From Diplonema papillatum (lineage: Eukaryota; Euglenozoa; Diplonemea; Diplonemida; Diplonemidae): a stretch of 64,000 nt of DNA. Below, one piece after another: positions 56,201 through 64,000 of this stretch (its first letter is position 1; each line of letters begins with the position of its first letter). The stretch covers positions 248,001-312,000 of the forward strand of contig JAPJBO010000008.1 in assembly GCA_030068145.1 (NCBI GenBank). Direction: 5' to 3'. The notes under the pieces are model-generated. The model made no database searches. It saw only the letters and a program-made list of their open reading frames with translations, and had not been told where the DNA came from. The position numbers and the translations under genes are program-made.

Positions 56201-58262
56201 CACTCTCCATGAATGCAATGGCGTCTTCCTTGGACAGCCCAGGAGATTGCTTCGGCTTCTCGCCGCTGCTCGTACAACTCAGGGTACTCAACTGCAAGCT
56301 TCTGGCTATACTTTTGGTAGTATGTCGATGCCAAGCGAGAAAGTATACTCGCGACCGACGAGCCCTTCTGTGACTCGTGCAATTTGTCCAGGTACAGGAC
56401 AAAGTCGATTTTTGACGGCCTCCTCGTTTTGATTTTGGCGAACGTTGCGAACGCTTCCCACTCCGCCTCGTACACAGGTGCACATTTTGCAGGCACCTTG
56501 GCGTTGTTCAGAATGTCATCTGCCTCGCGCTGGCGCTTCGACGGCATCGGGATTTTGATTTCTTCCTCTGTCCTTGGGCTGTTTTCACAGTTGGCAGGAT
56601 CAGAAAGGATGAATTAGACTCAAAACGAGCTCAAACACGCGATTCCACTCACCACAGGGAGAAAATCTTTTTTGCGAGGGGTCTCCCCTACAGATTTCTG
56701 CCTACGACCCCCACGAAAAAATGAACGAATTTATTTCTCTAGGGACGATAACTTTCATTTATTTGTTTCGACTGAAAATAGCTGGCGGCGCAAAATAAAT
56801 TCCGAGATCGGAAAAAATAAATTCGTTGGCACGTGATGCGCACGTGATGTCACGTGATGTGTCCGTGTCACCATGCGGTGTACCGTGCAGCAATGCGCTG
56901 TTGGTCAGTGGAACACAGTTCGTGGGCACCCAGCTAAACTAAAATATCAAAAAGGCGGTGAGGGAAGGTATGCAAAGCCCCAAGATGGGCGAAGCATTAT
57001 GGCCGCATTCAGAATGCCACCATCCCAGCTTTTGTGTGTATAAAATCCACGCTGGAGTCTTTTGGCAACGTCGAAAACGTCCAAAGAACAGGTTGCTCCT
57101 CTTGTCACCCCATGGATGACATTACATACACTGCCACCTGTGCACTCGCGTACGACCTCGCTAGAGGAACTGATCCAGGCACGGGGGTGGACGGAGTTCA
57201 GTCAAGTGCTGGCAAGCCTTGGGTGACACCCAGTGCTGTACCCAGATGCTGCTGGTTGCAGAGGAACTGTGGGTGCGGAGAGGATGTTTTCGCCCCTGAA
57301 ACTTGTCAAGAGCCGTCTCCACAATGATACGTTGAAGGACATCATGTGCGGACCAGAGCTTCTGTCGAGGACCTCGAAAACGACGGAAGAACACGAGCCA
57401 ATCGTTTCTGCTCATTCAAGAACACAGGGTGCGCACAGGCGCAGTGCCCCCCTGAATACGGTTACTGCCATCAAAGCTTTTTTTCACTTACCACCTCCGT
57501 AGTTTGATGACGTGCACACCGCCACCGCAGGCCTCGAATATTAATCTCACCACTCCTCTCCGTTTCCTAGTTAGTGTGTGTGGGGCGACAGTTCCAGGCA
57601 CTCAGACACCCACCGGCGCCAGAGCCAAAAAACCGGGGTGTTCGCTGAAACCGGCTTTTTTGCTCGGTCAGACAAAGAGCTAGAGTCCCCTGAGTCATGA
57701 GAATGAATTTAAAAATACTCGACGTAGCTGCTTCGACTCCGAATGGGAGGGAGGAAATATAAAGGTACCTACCCCCCCGTCAACATGTCACCCCCAAAAC
57801 CCTTGAGTATGCAACCCCCAAGGCCTGAGAGGGGGCAAATACAATCTGATTTGTTCTTCGCTACCACCGGGTGTTGTTTTTTCACTCAGGACTTTGACCT
57901 GTTGTGTTTGTGTGATTTGTCGTGTAGGGGTAGACCCGCATGACCTCACGTCCGTTCAACACGTGGTTCGGTAGTTACAGCACTTGGGATCCCTTCGGTT
58001 CTTCGTCGGGCAGCATCGTCGAATATGTCCTTTCAAGCTGGCGCCTATGTAAGAACTAATTCCATCGAGTCCAATGTGCATCAAGCGACCAACCGATATC
58101 CACGCGCAAACAGGTCGGACCCTCAGCCTTCGAGATCACAGACAGCAAGAAGTTGAAAGAGGTTACCAGTAAGAAAACGCTTGAGAAGGTGTCTATTGTC
58201 GGCTACTTCACAAGTAAGGGCACTACTTACAAAGACTTCATGGTCATGGCGGATTCCCTGCG
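53158..58262 (+). CDS. PDI: Protein disulfide isomerase gene, first three exons
   Basis: PDI catalyses disulfide formation and exchange in the ER. Exons: 53158-53201, 53412-53733, 58114-58262; phases 2/1 and 0/0 match. Exon 1 encodes the signal peptide (MRSLLLAAAVLGVV). Exon 2 encodes the thioredoxin a domain: [20 protein letters not shown] with CGHC active site, and VSGFPTLKLYRNG with the cis-proline. Exon 3 (VGPSAFEITDSKKLKEV, VSIVGYFTSKGTTYKDF) is the start of the b domain. It ends in phase 2 at GTATGA; the remaining b, b', a' exons and any ER-retention signal are not seen and probably lie beyond the LINEs at the right end of the window. Confidence 0.93.
53412..53733 (+). CDS. PDI: PDI exon 2 (thioredoxin a domain)
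   Basis: Acceptor AACAG, donor GTGTGC. SEEVLVATDANWNEVV leads to [23 protein letters not shown] and GFPTLKLYRNG. Confidence 0.96.
53830..55330 (+). mobile_element. 5'-truncated LINE, Cys/His-tail family
   Basis: In PDI intron 2. 53850-53940 is shared with 39112-39215. The coding part starts about 53941: ELAIDFEVYTGLD near 54076, then a frame change around 54420-54440, then RVCHEHQKVKCDVCK, CCKAHHKEDDG, FCAQHRLTQCATC, CCRNGHHRC and LCCRKGHHRA (54560-54850), ending in a Lys/Arg/Glu-rich tail with the stop at 55275-55277. The 3' end is near TTATCGCCACAGATTCTTTG. One frame change over about 1.3 kb suggests a moderately recent copy. Confidence 0.8.
55479..56547 (-). mobile_element. Crypton-like tyrosine-recombinase transposon
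   Basis: In PDI intron 2, reverse strand. Cryptons are DNA transposons that move with a tyrosine recombinase alone. The N-terminal part starts MPSKRQREADDILNNAKVP at 56547 (WEAFATFAKIKTRRPSKIDF is the core-binding region). It passes into a second frame at about 56200-56270, which reads SLRANEVLTISPEDV (catalytic Arg), HGARRG (HxxR), LNHATSSANQYVSS (His and Tyr nucleophile) to a stop at 55479. One frame change, or a sequencing error or short intron, separates the two parts. All expected catalytic residues are visible. Confidence 0.8.
56620..57030. other. PDI intron 2 spacer, nothing recognised
   Basis: AT-richer sequence with a repeated CACGTGATG word (56832-56860) and no exon, repeat end or coding signal that I can support. 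Confidence 0.35.
57230..57420 (+). mobile_element. hAT transposase remnant (dimerisation region)
   Basis: One short frame encodes GAERMFSPLKLVKSRLHNDT, resembling the C-terminal dimerisation block of hAT transposases (AERxFSxMKxIKxRLRN). Nothing else of the transposase is intact. Confidence 0.5.
57765..57840. mobile_element. Solo end of the C-run TIR element family
   Basis: GGTACCTACCCCCCCGT, CAACATGTCACCCCC, AAACCCTTGAGTATG and CCCCAAGGCCTGAGAGGGGG closely match the left end of the element at 2480-2570. Confidence 0.7.
58114..58262 (+). CDS. PDI: PDI exon 3 (start of b domain)
   Basis: 49 codons plus two bases; acceptor AACAG, donor GTATGA. Starts VGPSAFEITDSKKLKEVTSK, the usual link from a to b domain. 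Confidence 0.9.
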
Positions 58263-58499
58263 GTATGATTAGACTTCTTTCTTGAACAGATGGAAACTAC
58301 GCATTCCGCATTTTCTAAGCCGTTAGAATTCCCTCCCGGCATAACCCGCCTAGTTGACTGGATCGTAACCAATCGTGAAGGATGCGCAGGCTCGGCATAG
58401 GGTTAGCGTCAGTTTCAATTGTGAGGCGAATCCTCACATTCAGTGATTTATATATGGGTCTGGGGTTCGGGGCCACCCCGAGCGCGAAAAAAAAATTGA

Positions 58500-58616
58500 A
58501 TTAAATTTGGGATCCGGCATCAGACGTTGACTACCAATTCTAATTAAATTTGGATCTGGCATTAGACGTTGACTACCAATTCTAATTAAATTTTTGGATT
58601 CAATACTAGAAGTTGA
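58500..58616. repeat. Tandem repeat of about 55 bp
   Basis: AATTAAATTTGGGATCCGGC...CAGACGTTGACTACCAATTCT occurs twice, plus a partial unit, immediately before the LINE fragment at 58617. Confidence 0.75.
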
Positions 58617-60935
58617 TTGACGCGGGAGTTCTTCGCTGTACCGTACCGTGCGCTGGGGGCGGGCATCGGTTTCGAAGGTCGCGATTTTGCGACCGCGGCG
58701 CTCGAGGGCCGCCGGCTTCTCGACATGGAGAGGGGCGAGAGGCACCACGCCATCCGGGCGCGGCTACGGCAGACTACCTGGACGCAGCTTGCGAGGCAAC
58801 GACCGTCTTACGACGGTGTGCAGGCAGGGGTGGACTGCAGGCGTACGAACGAGCTGCGCCTGGCGACGGCTGACGCTGGCGAGAAACGTGCACTGGCGGT
58901 GATCCTGTCCGGGGGAGTGTTTCTCGCAGCGCGGTGGGGACGGAATGCGCGTGCGAACGGAGGGGCGGCCGGGTCGGACGGGTCGCCGAGCTCCTCGGCG
59001 TCCGTGTCGTCGACCGCCTCTGATACGACAGGCAGCTTTGACGAGCACGCCTCCGAGTCCTCCTCTTCGGAACCTCAGCGTCCGCCGCTGGACCGCGGCT
59101 GCAGGGACTGCGACCGAGGCGTCCAGGACACAGCGGATCACCTGTGGTGGGAGTGCCCCGCCTACGACGAGATCCGCGGCCGTCCTTGCTTCGCCGAACT
59201 CCTGCGGGCGGACCGGGCGAGGTGGCCGCCTTGCACGCGTGTGCATGGGGTAATTGTCGAAGGAATGCGGGTGGAGGTCGCGGCCCTTCACCGCCTCATG
59301 GCGGCGGTGTACACTGCACGCGTGGAGGCGGAGCGACGCCGCCTCTCCGCGGTGCAACCGATGCACCCCTGGCACGCAGCTGCGCCGCTGCCGGCGGTGC
59401 AACACGTGTTCAACTTCGACCGCCTTCCGGATGAGCCGCCGAGATGGCCGTACGGCGGCCGTGCGATGCGGGCGCTCAAGGGCTGGCTGTCGGCACTGAG
59501 GTGGACGAACGCAGGCGAGGTGTCGTGCGTTGAGCTGGCAGTGGACTTCGAGGTCCACACCGGGGTCGACGTCCCTGCCCCCCCGGGAATACGAAGGCTC
59601 GCCGCCAACCAGAGGGGGAAGACCCTCTGGACGATGCTGTCGACATTGTGCCGCCTGTGCCGAGACCTGCAGCTGCCGTCGCCGTTGCCTGCCGAGCGGA
59701 AGGTCCGGGTGGGCTCGATGAGGACCCTGGGGGCGCCGATGCTGTGGGGGGGATTGACACCTCGCCCACGCTTCGCCGGGGGCGAGGAGACGCACGGGGT
59801 GCTGGAGGCGAGCTTTCCGCGGGCAGCTGCCGGGGACGGGAAGAACTGGGGCGGGGACGTGTTCCCGCAGTACGACGCGGCGCGGCGGGCACAGCGTTCG
59901 CTGCGCTGGGACGTGCCCACCCCTCTGCCGCAACGCCCGCGCCTTCCCGTGCTTGTACCGGCTGCGCAGGCGGACCCTCTGCTCCGCACGCAGTCGGTCT
60001 GCGATGCCTGCGCAAAGCAGAAGTGCGCGGTGTGCACTGGCATGCGAAGAAACTACAGCCTTGTAGTTGACCAGTGCTGCCAGGTGCACCACCGCCCGGA
60101 CGACGGCCTGCGCATTCAATGCTGCCGGGCGCATCGGCTGACGCGATGCGGGACCTGCCCGAACGCCGACGCGTGCTGCGGACGGGGGCATCACAGGGGT
60201 GGTGCTGGCCGCGACAGCAGCAGTGGCGACGGGGGTGGCGGTGGTCATGGCGGCCGCGGCCGTGGCCGCGGCCGCGGCGGCCGGGGCGGCGGAGACGACA
60301 GTGGCGGAGACGGTGGCGGCGGCCGCGGCACTGGTCGCGGCCGCGCACGCGGCGGCGCACGCGGTGGCGGTCGCGGCGGCGGCGGCGGTGGCGGTCGCGG
60401 CGAGAGCGACGGCCTCACAGGCCGGAAGCGGCGCGCGCCGTCCCCACCGGGGACACCTACCAGCCGTGGCCGGAGAAGGCGGACGACGAAATCGCCCCCG
60501 AAGCGCGCCCCCCCGCCAGCAGGCAGGAAGCGACCCGCGCCTTGCACCCCCACGACCTCTCCCGCAGCCGCGCTGCGCGCACGACGACGACGCGCCGATC
60601 TCGGCGACGACGGCACTGGCCTCGCCGGCCCGAACACACCGCGCCCACCCGGCCCCGCCCGGCCCTCTTCGATGGCAGGCCCTGACTCGGGCTCTTTTTC
60701 TGATTCTGGTTCCGACCCTCCACGGGTCACACAACGATCGCGCCCTCCCGCCGGCTCTTCCCGGCTACTCACGTCCTCCGCATCGCGGCGTGCCTATCGG
60801 CGCAAACGAGAAAGCGAAGACTCCGATTCCTTTTCGGATTATGAGATCGTGAGCAACTGCCAACAACAGTTGCAACCGACTAGAGTTGCGCCGCGCCGAA
60901 AGCGCGGAAAAAGTGACCCTTCTGGAGTCACGTAG
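58617..60935 (+). mobile_element. 5'-truncated LINE with a long open C-terminal frame
   Basis: 772 codons open. Contains the post-RT region (RTTWTQLARQRPSYDGV-like), a CCHC finger CRDCDRGVQDTADHLWWEC (near 59096), ELAVDFEVHTGVD (near 59531), and the Cys/His module CDACAKQKCAVC...CCQVHHRPDDG...CCRAHRLTRCGTC...CCGRGHH (60000-60195). A GGC-repeat Gly/Arg-rich stretch (60200-60415) and a Ser-rich basic tail follow. RT and endonuclease are absent. The unbroken frame suggests recent 5'-truncated insertion. Confidence 0.82.
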
Positions 60936-61081
60936 CGAAAAGCTGGCATAGTGTGGTACTCATTTGCTTGCAAATGACTCCCCACTAACGCAACAAGACG
61001 ACGAAAAAGCGTGAAAAAGCGTGAAAGGGACCGAAATTCTGGCCAACGATTTAAAAGCTACAGTTTCTGTACTTTATTGTT

Positions 61082-63208
61082 GTGATGTGGGGGAGACTGG
61101 CAAGGGAGCGGGGGGAACACATCACGGCGATGGCGGCGCTTTCGGCGGCGCCATCGTCGATGCTCGACCGCCTCGGAGAAGCAGCGGAGCGGGCCAGCCG
61201 GGCAGCAGCGGCGGCTCGAAGCCAGAAGGAGCGAGGGGTGGCGCTGACGCTCCTGGAGGCGGCTATCAGCCTCCTGGAGGCGGAGCAGCGGAACGAGACG
61301 AGCCAGGGGGAACCGGCGCTGTCGCAAGGACGGCCGAAGTACCAAGGCGAGGATCGTGAAGGGGCACCGCAACAGCAACAACAGCAACAGCAACAGCAAC
61401 CGCAACAGCAACAACAGCAACAGCGACCGCACCAGCAACAACAGCAACAGCAGCAGCAACAGCAACCGCACCAGCAGCAACAGCAACAACAGCAACAGCA
61501 ACCGCACCAGCAACAGCAGCGACAGCCACAACAACAACGGCAACCGCGGCAACAGGCACAACAGCAACCACAACAACAGCAGCGACAGCAACAGAAGCAA
61601 CCGCAACAGCAACAACAGCAGCAGCAACAGCACCAGCAACCGCAACAGCAGCAACAACAGCCACAGCAGCAACAGCAACCGCAACAGCAACGGCGGAACC
61701 GACCGCAACAACAAGAGCAACCGCAGCAGCGGCAACATCAGCAGTGGGTAGACGTCGTCAGACGCAAGGCGACCGTGTGCGGCGTGCACAGTTTCGACTG
61801 GAACGTGCCGATCCTCGAGTCGTGCTCATTCGAGGCGAAGAAGGAGGGGCTCTGGGTCGCACCCAGCGTCGATGAGGCCGAGACGGCGATGGGCGTGGCG
61901 GTCGATGCTGCGGCGCTGGCGACAGAGGAGGTTCGGTACGCGGTGTTGTGCCGACAGCCGTTCGAGAAGAGCGAGGCGCGCCACGTCCTCATGGAAACAG
62001 GCGTGGTGCAGCGGATGCACCTGTGGACGCACGGGGACGTTCGGCAGGCCGGGAAGGTAGGGAAGGTCCGGCAGGCGGCGACAGAAGGCGAACAGAAGCC
62101 CGGCGCTGCCACGGCGGTGCTCGTCCTCACCGTGGCACGCAAGCACGCGACGGCAGAGACGTGGGCATGCGTGGAGAAGGACCCGCACGCGGCGATGACG
62201 CGGCTCTGCCGCCGGGCGGTGAAGGCGACTTCGGCGCAGACGCGCCTCGAAGCGGCCTCCATGTGGGGCGTGACGTCGCAGCAGGGCCGCCGAGAGCTCC
62301 TGGTTCGCGTACCTGCGGGACACGTGGACGCCATCCTGCAGGGGTCGGGTAGGGATGGCTGCTTCTGGCGACCAGTCGGGAAGGAAGCGCGCGACGCCAC
62401 GCCGGTCGTCGCATTAAATGCGGACGTGACGCGGGAGACCGCGTTGGCGTTGTTGAAGAAGTGCGGCGAGGCCGGGGGCGGTGTCGTTCTTGGTGGAAGG
62501 CGTCTTCTGCTGCGGGCGCGCGGGTCGGGGATGCTGGCGCGCGTGCGGGCGGCTGCTGGTGAGCACGCGGCGCCCCCGCTCGAAACGAAACTGCGGTACC
62601 TCGTGTCCGGTGCCAGGGCGCGAGAACACGAGGCCGACGTCGAGATGCTGCTCAGGCTCGCTGGCTGGGCTGCGACGGTCACGACATCCTTCGTGAGAAG
62701 CGGATCGCGGACGTGCGTGGTGACGGGGGATGGCGGCCCGCCGTTCCGCGTCATCGAAAGGGAAGGGTCGCCCTTCATTGTCGTCAACGACTACGACAAG
62801 GGCGAGATGCCGCGGCCGCGTTCTAAGCGCCTCGCCTCCTCCCTCCCGACGACGCCCGGCCAGAGGCGGCGCATGAAGCTGCCCGCCGCCGAAGTTCATA
62901 CGGATCCGGAGCCGGCTCCGTCCAACAAGCGGAAGCACGAGGAGGTGACACAGCCGGCGGAAGCGGGACAGTCGCTAATCCAGCGAGCTGTGGCCGGTGT
63001 GGTCGAGATGCTGTCCCCCCCGCGCCAGCGTCTGAAGGAGCCGGTCGAGGGTGAGAAGGCCGGTCACCGGCACGAGCTGTCCGATGGGGTGCGGGCTCCA
63101 GCGGAGTTTAAATGCGGCGATTGTCAGAAGACGATCCAGAAGGGCCGCATGCAGAGGAGGTGCGAAGAGTGCGGCGCCAGCGTGTGTGTCACGTGCTCGC
63201 GCGCCTGA
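61082..63208 (+). CDS. LINE ORF1: poly-Gln protein with C-terminal zinc finger
   Basis: 708 codons. Residues about 95-220 are a Gln-rich tract (61368-61745, CAG/CAA mixed, with His/Pro/Arg). A globular region follows (HSFDWNVPILESCSFEAKKE, then AVLVLTVARKHATAE, LLVRVPAGHVDAIL) that I cannot assign. The C-terminus is a Cys finger, CGDCQKTIQKGRMQRRCEEC followed by CVTC (63115-63195). The stop is UGA at 63206-63208 and the same frame stays open after it. The start codon choice is uncertain because the frame is open before 61082. LINE ORF1 proteins usually bind element RNA. Confidence 0.75.
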   Translation: MMWGRLARERGEHITAMAALSAAPSSMLDRLGEAAERASRAAAAARSQKERGVALTLLEAAISLLEAEQRNETSQGEPALSQGRPKYQGEDREGAPQQQQQQQQQQPQQQQQQQRPHQQQQQQQQQQQPHQQQQQQQQQQPHQQQQRQPQQQRQPRQQAQQQPQQQQRQQQKQPQQQQQQQQQHQQPQQQQQQPQQQQQPQQQRRNRPQQQEQPQQRQHQQWVDVVRRKATVCGVHSFDWNVPILESCSFEAKKEGLWVAPSVDEAETAMGVAVDAAALATEEVRYAVLCRQPFEKSEARHVLMETGVVQRMHLWTHGDVRQAGKVGKVRQAATEGEQKPGAATAVLVLTVARKHATAETWACVEKDPHAAMTRLCRRAVKATSAQTRLEAASMWGVTSQQGRRELLVRVPAGHVDAILQGSGRDGCFWRPVGKEARDATPVVALNADVTRETALALLKKCGEAGGGVVLGGRRLLLRARGSGMLARVRAAAGEHAAPPLETKLRYLVSGARAREHEADVEMLLRLAGWAATVTTSFVRSGSRTCVVTGDGGPPFRVIEREGSPFIVVNDYDKGEMPRPRSKRLASSLPTTPGQRRRMKLPAAEVHTDPEPAPSNKRKHEEVTQPAEAGQSLIQRAVAGVVEMLSPPRQRLKEPVEGEKAGHRHELSDGVRAPAEFKCGDCQKTIQKGRMQRRCEECGASVCVTCSRA

Positions 63209-64000
63209 CTGCCGTCAAGCCACGACGCCCGCGCGGACGGCGATGCTGCGGGAGCCCGCTTGATGCGATGTGGGGATGTGCATCCCAACCCTGGCCCCGG
63301 GCGCCGAACGCTCGCCTCGACCGCCGCGGCGGCTTTCCGCCGCGGACGTCGCCGTCGACCGGCCGGCGCAGCCCGGTACGTTACCGCGCGTATGCAGCAC
63401 CGCGCGCGGGGCGTGGGTTCCCGGGTTGCCTTGCGGCGTGAGCGTGTTGAATGTGCGTGGCTACCGTCGAAGCACGACGCCCGTGAGTATGCGTACGCCG
63501 CGGGGGAACGGCTCTTGAGGTGCGGGGACGTCCACCCGAACCCTGGTCCCCCGCGCGATCTCACTCTTGCTGCAGTCAATGTTGGCTCGCTGGCCCTGCA
63601 CATTGACGAGGTGCGGGCGATGGCGCCCGCAGACGCGATTGCGGTGCTGGAGACGTCGATGGGCGAGTTGCAGCAGGCGCAGGCGACGGACTATCTCGCG
63701 AGACCGTGCGCCGTCGACGGGTCGAGGTGGAAGACGCTGTGGGGGCCGCCGCAACCGCCGAAGCGCAGCAAGCACTGTCCGCACGGAAACCCGCATTCCG
63801 GGCAGAAGGGGGGAGGAGTCGTTGTGCTTGCCAGGCAGCCGGGGGTGGCCCACCTGCTGCCCAACGAATCGCTGCAGGAAGTGCGCAACCGGGTCATCCA
63901 CACGATGATCGCGACGGGGGTCGGACGGATGTTCGTACACTTCTTTGCCGTCTACGCCCCATCGGGGAACACGGCAGCGGCGTCCCGGGAGCGGCTCCTG
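63209..64000 (+). CDS. LINE ORF2 start: tandem 2A motifs and endonuclease (runs off window)
   Basis: In the same frame as ORF1, directly after its UGA, and open to the window end. Encodes LPSSHDARADGDAAGARLMR then CGDVHPNPGP (63269-63298). After 54 residues of Arg-rich sequence, a second copy LPSKHDAREYAYAAGERLLR then CGDVHPNPGP (63521-63550) leads into the endonuclease: TLAAVNVGSL, MAPADAIAVLETSM, GGGVVVLAR, FFAVYAPSGNT. The first ATG is inside the first 2A, at 63263. With ORF1 this is the 5' part of an apparently whole LINE. Confidence 0.8.
   Translation, partial: MPSSHDARADGDAAGARLMRCGDVHPNPGPGRRTLASTAAAAFRRGRRRRPAGAARYVTARMQHRARGVGSRVALRRERVECAWLPSKHDAREYAYAAGERLLRCGDVHPNPGPPRDLTLAAVNVGSLALHIDEVRAMAPADAIAVLETSMGELQQAQATDYLARPCAVDGSRWKTLWGPPQPPKRSKHCPHGNPHSGQKGGGVVVLARQPGVAHLLPNESLQEVRNRVIHTMIATGVGRMFVHFFAVYAPSGNTAAASRERLL
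63269..63298 (+). other. First 2A-like motif
   Basis: CGDVHPNPGP, followed by Gly. Differs from the strict consensus by His in place of Glu, as is common in metazoan LINE 2A-like motifs (recalled). Confidence 0.8.
63521..63550 (+). other. Second 2A-like motif
   Basis: CGDVHPNPGP again, 252 bp (84 codons) after the first, in frame, immediately before the endonuclease domain. Confidence 0.82.

Noticed and set aside
58764-60734. A 656-codon minus-strand frame and its neighbours
   Set aside because: Shadow of the GC-rich LINE frame on the + strand, which has the recognisable zinc fingers and ELAVDFE motif.
61058-61789. Leucine-rich and alanine/valine-rich minus-strand frames
   Set aside because: Complement of the CAG/CAA tract of the LINE ORF1.

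Overview
This window comes from a nuclear genome of a repeat-packed eukaryote. Its protein-coding exons are short, are joined by GT-AG spliceosomal introns whose reading phases match, and encode eukaryotic proteins: poly(A)-binding protein, a CS/p23-like protein, a BAR-domain protein and protein disulfide isomerase. The mobile-element mix (LINEs with 2A peptides, a domain-permuted Penelope-like element, tyrosine-recombinase retroelements, a Crypton) suggests a protist or alga, but I cannot name the organism. All host genes recognised lie on the + strand.

Host layout. 1-713: 3' part of an unresolved gene. 1184-28278: one PABP gene spread over 27 kb (RRM1-4, a Gly/Met-rich linker, a MLLE domain) in eight recognised exons; the exon for the linker between RRM3 and RRM4 was not found. 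28930-30308 (perhaps to 30755): a CS-domain protein. 32110-50505: a BAR-domain protein whose third intron-exon junction spans about 17 kb (linkage inferred). 53158-58262: a PDI, running past the last exon seen. Almost everything between these exons is mobile DNA.

Mobile layout. PABP introns hold two TIR elements with G/C-run ends, an element with CACTAGT subterminal arrays that is itself invaded, LINE fragments carrying RNase H, a broken tyrosine-recombinase retroelement bounded by direct repeats that contain (AC)n arrays, a second such fragment on the minus strand, and palindromic arrays with a tRNA-like segment. The large BAR-gene intron holds an intact LINE (33332-38971) between perfect 54-bp target duplications, a rearranged LINE, and a Penelope-like element (GIY-YIG upstream of RT) split by a 4.8-kb TIR element that is split in turn by a second CACTAGT element. 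The PDI introns hold a LINE tail, a Crypton, a hAT remnant and more. The right end (58.6-64.0 kb) has a 5'-truncated LINE followed by the start of another whose ORF1 and ORF2 are in one frame, separated by a single UGA and followed by two tandem 2A-like motifs.

Most notable: the intact LINE encodes, upstream of a 2A peptide and its endonuclease/RT, a segment with every hallmark of an AlkB-type Fe(II)/2-oxoglutarate dioxygenase (HxD...H...RxxxxxR). A 2A break would release a separate nucleic-acid demethylase-like protein. Several LINE families here also share an undescribed-looking Cys/His-rich tail module and an ELAIDFE-type motif.
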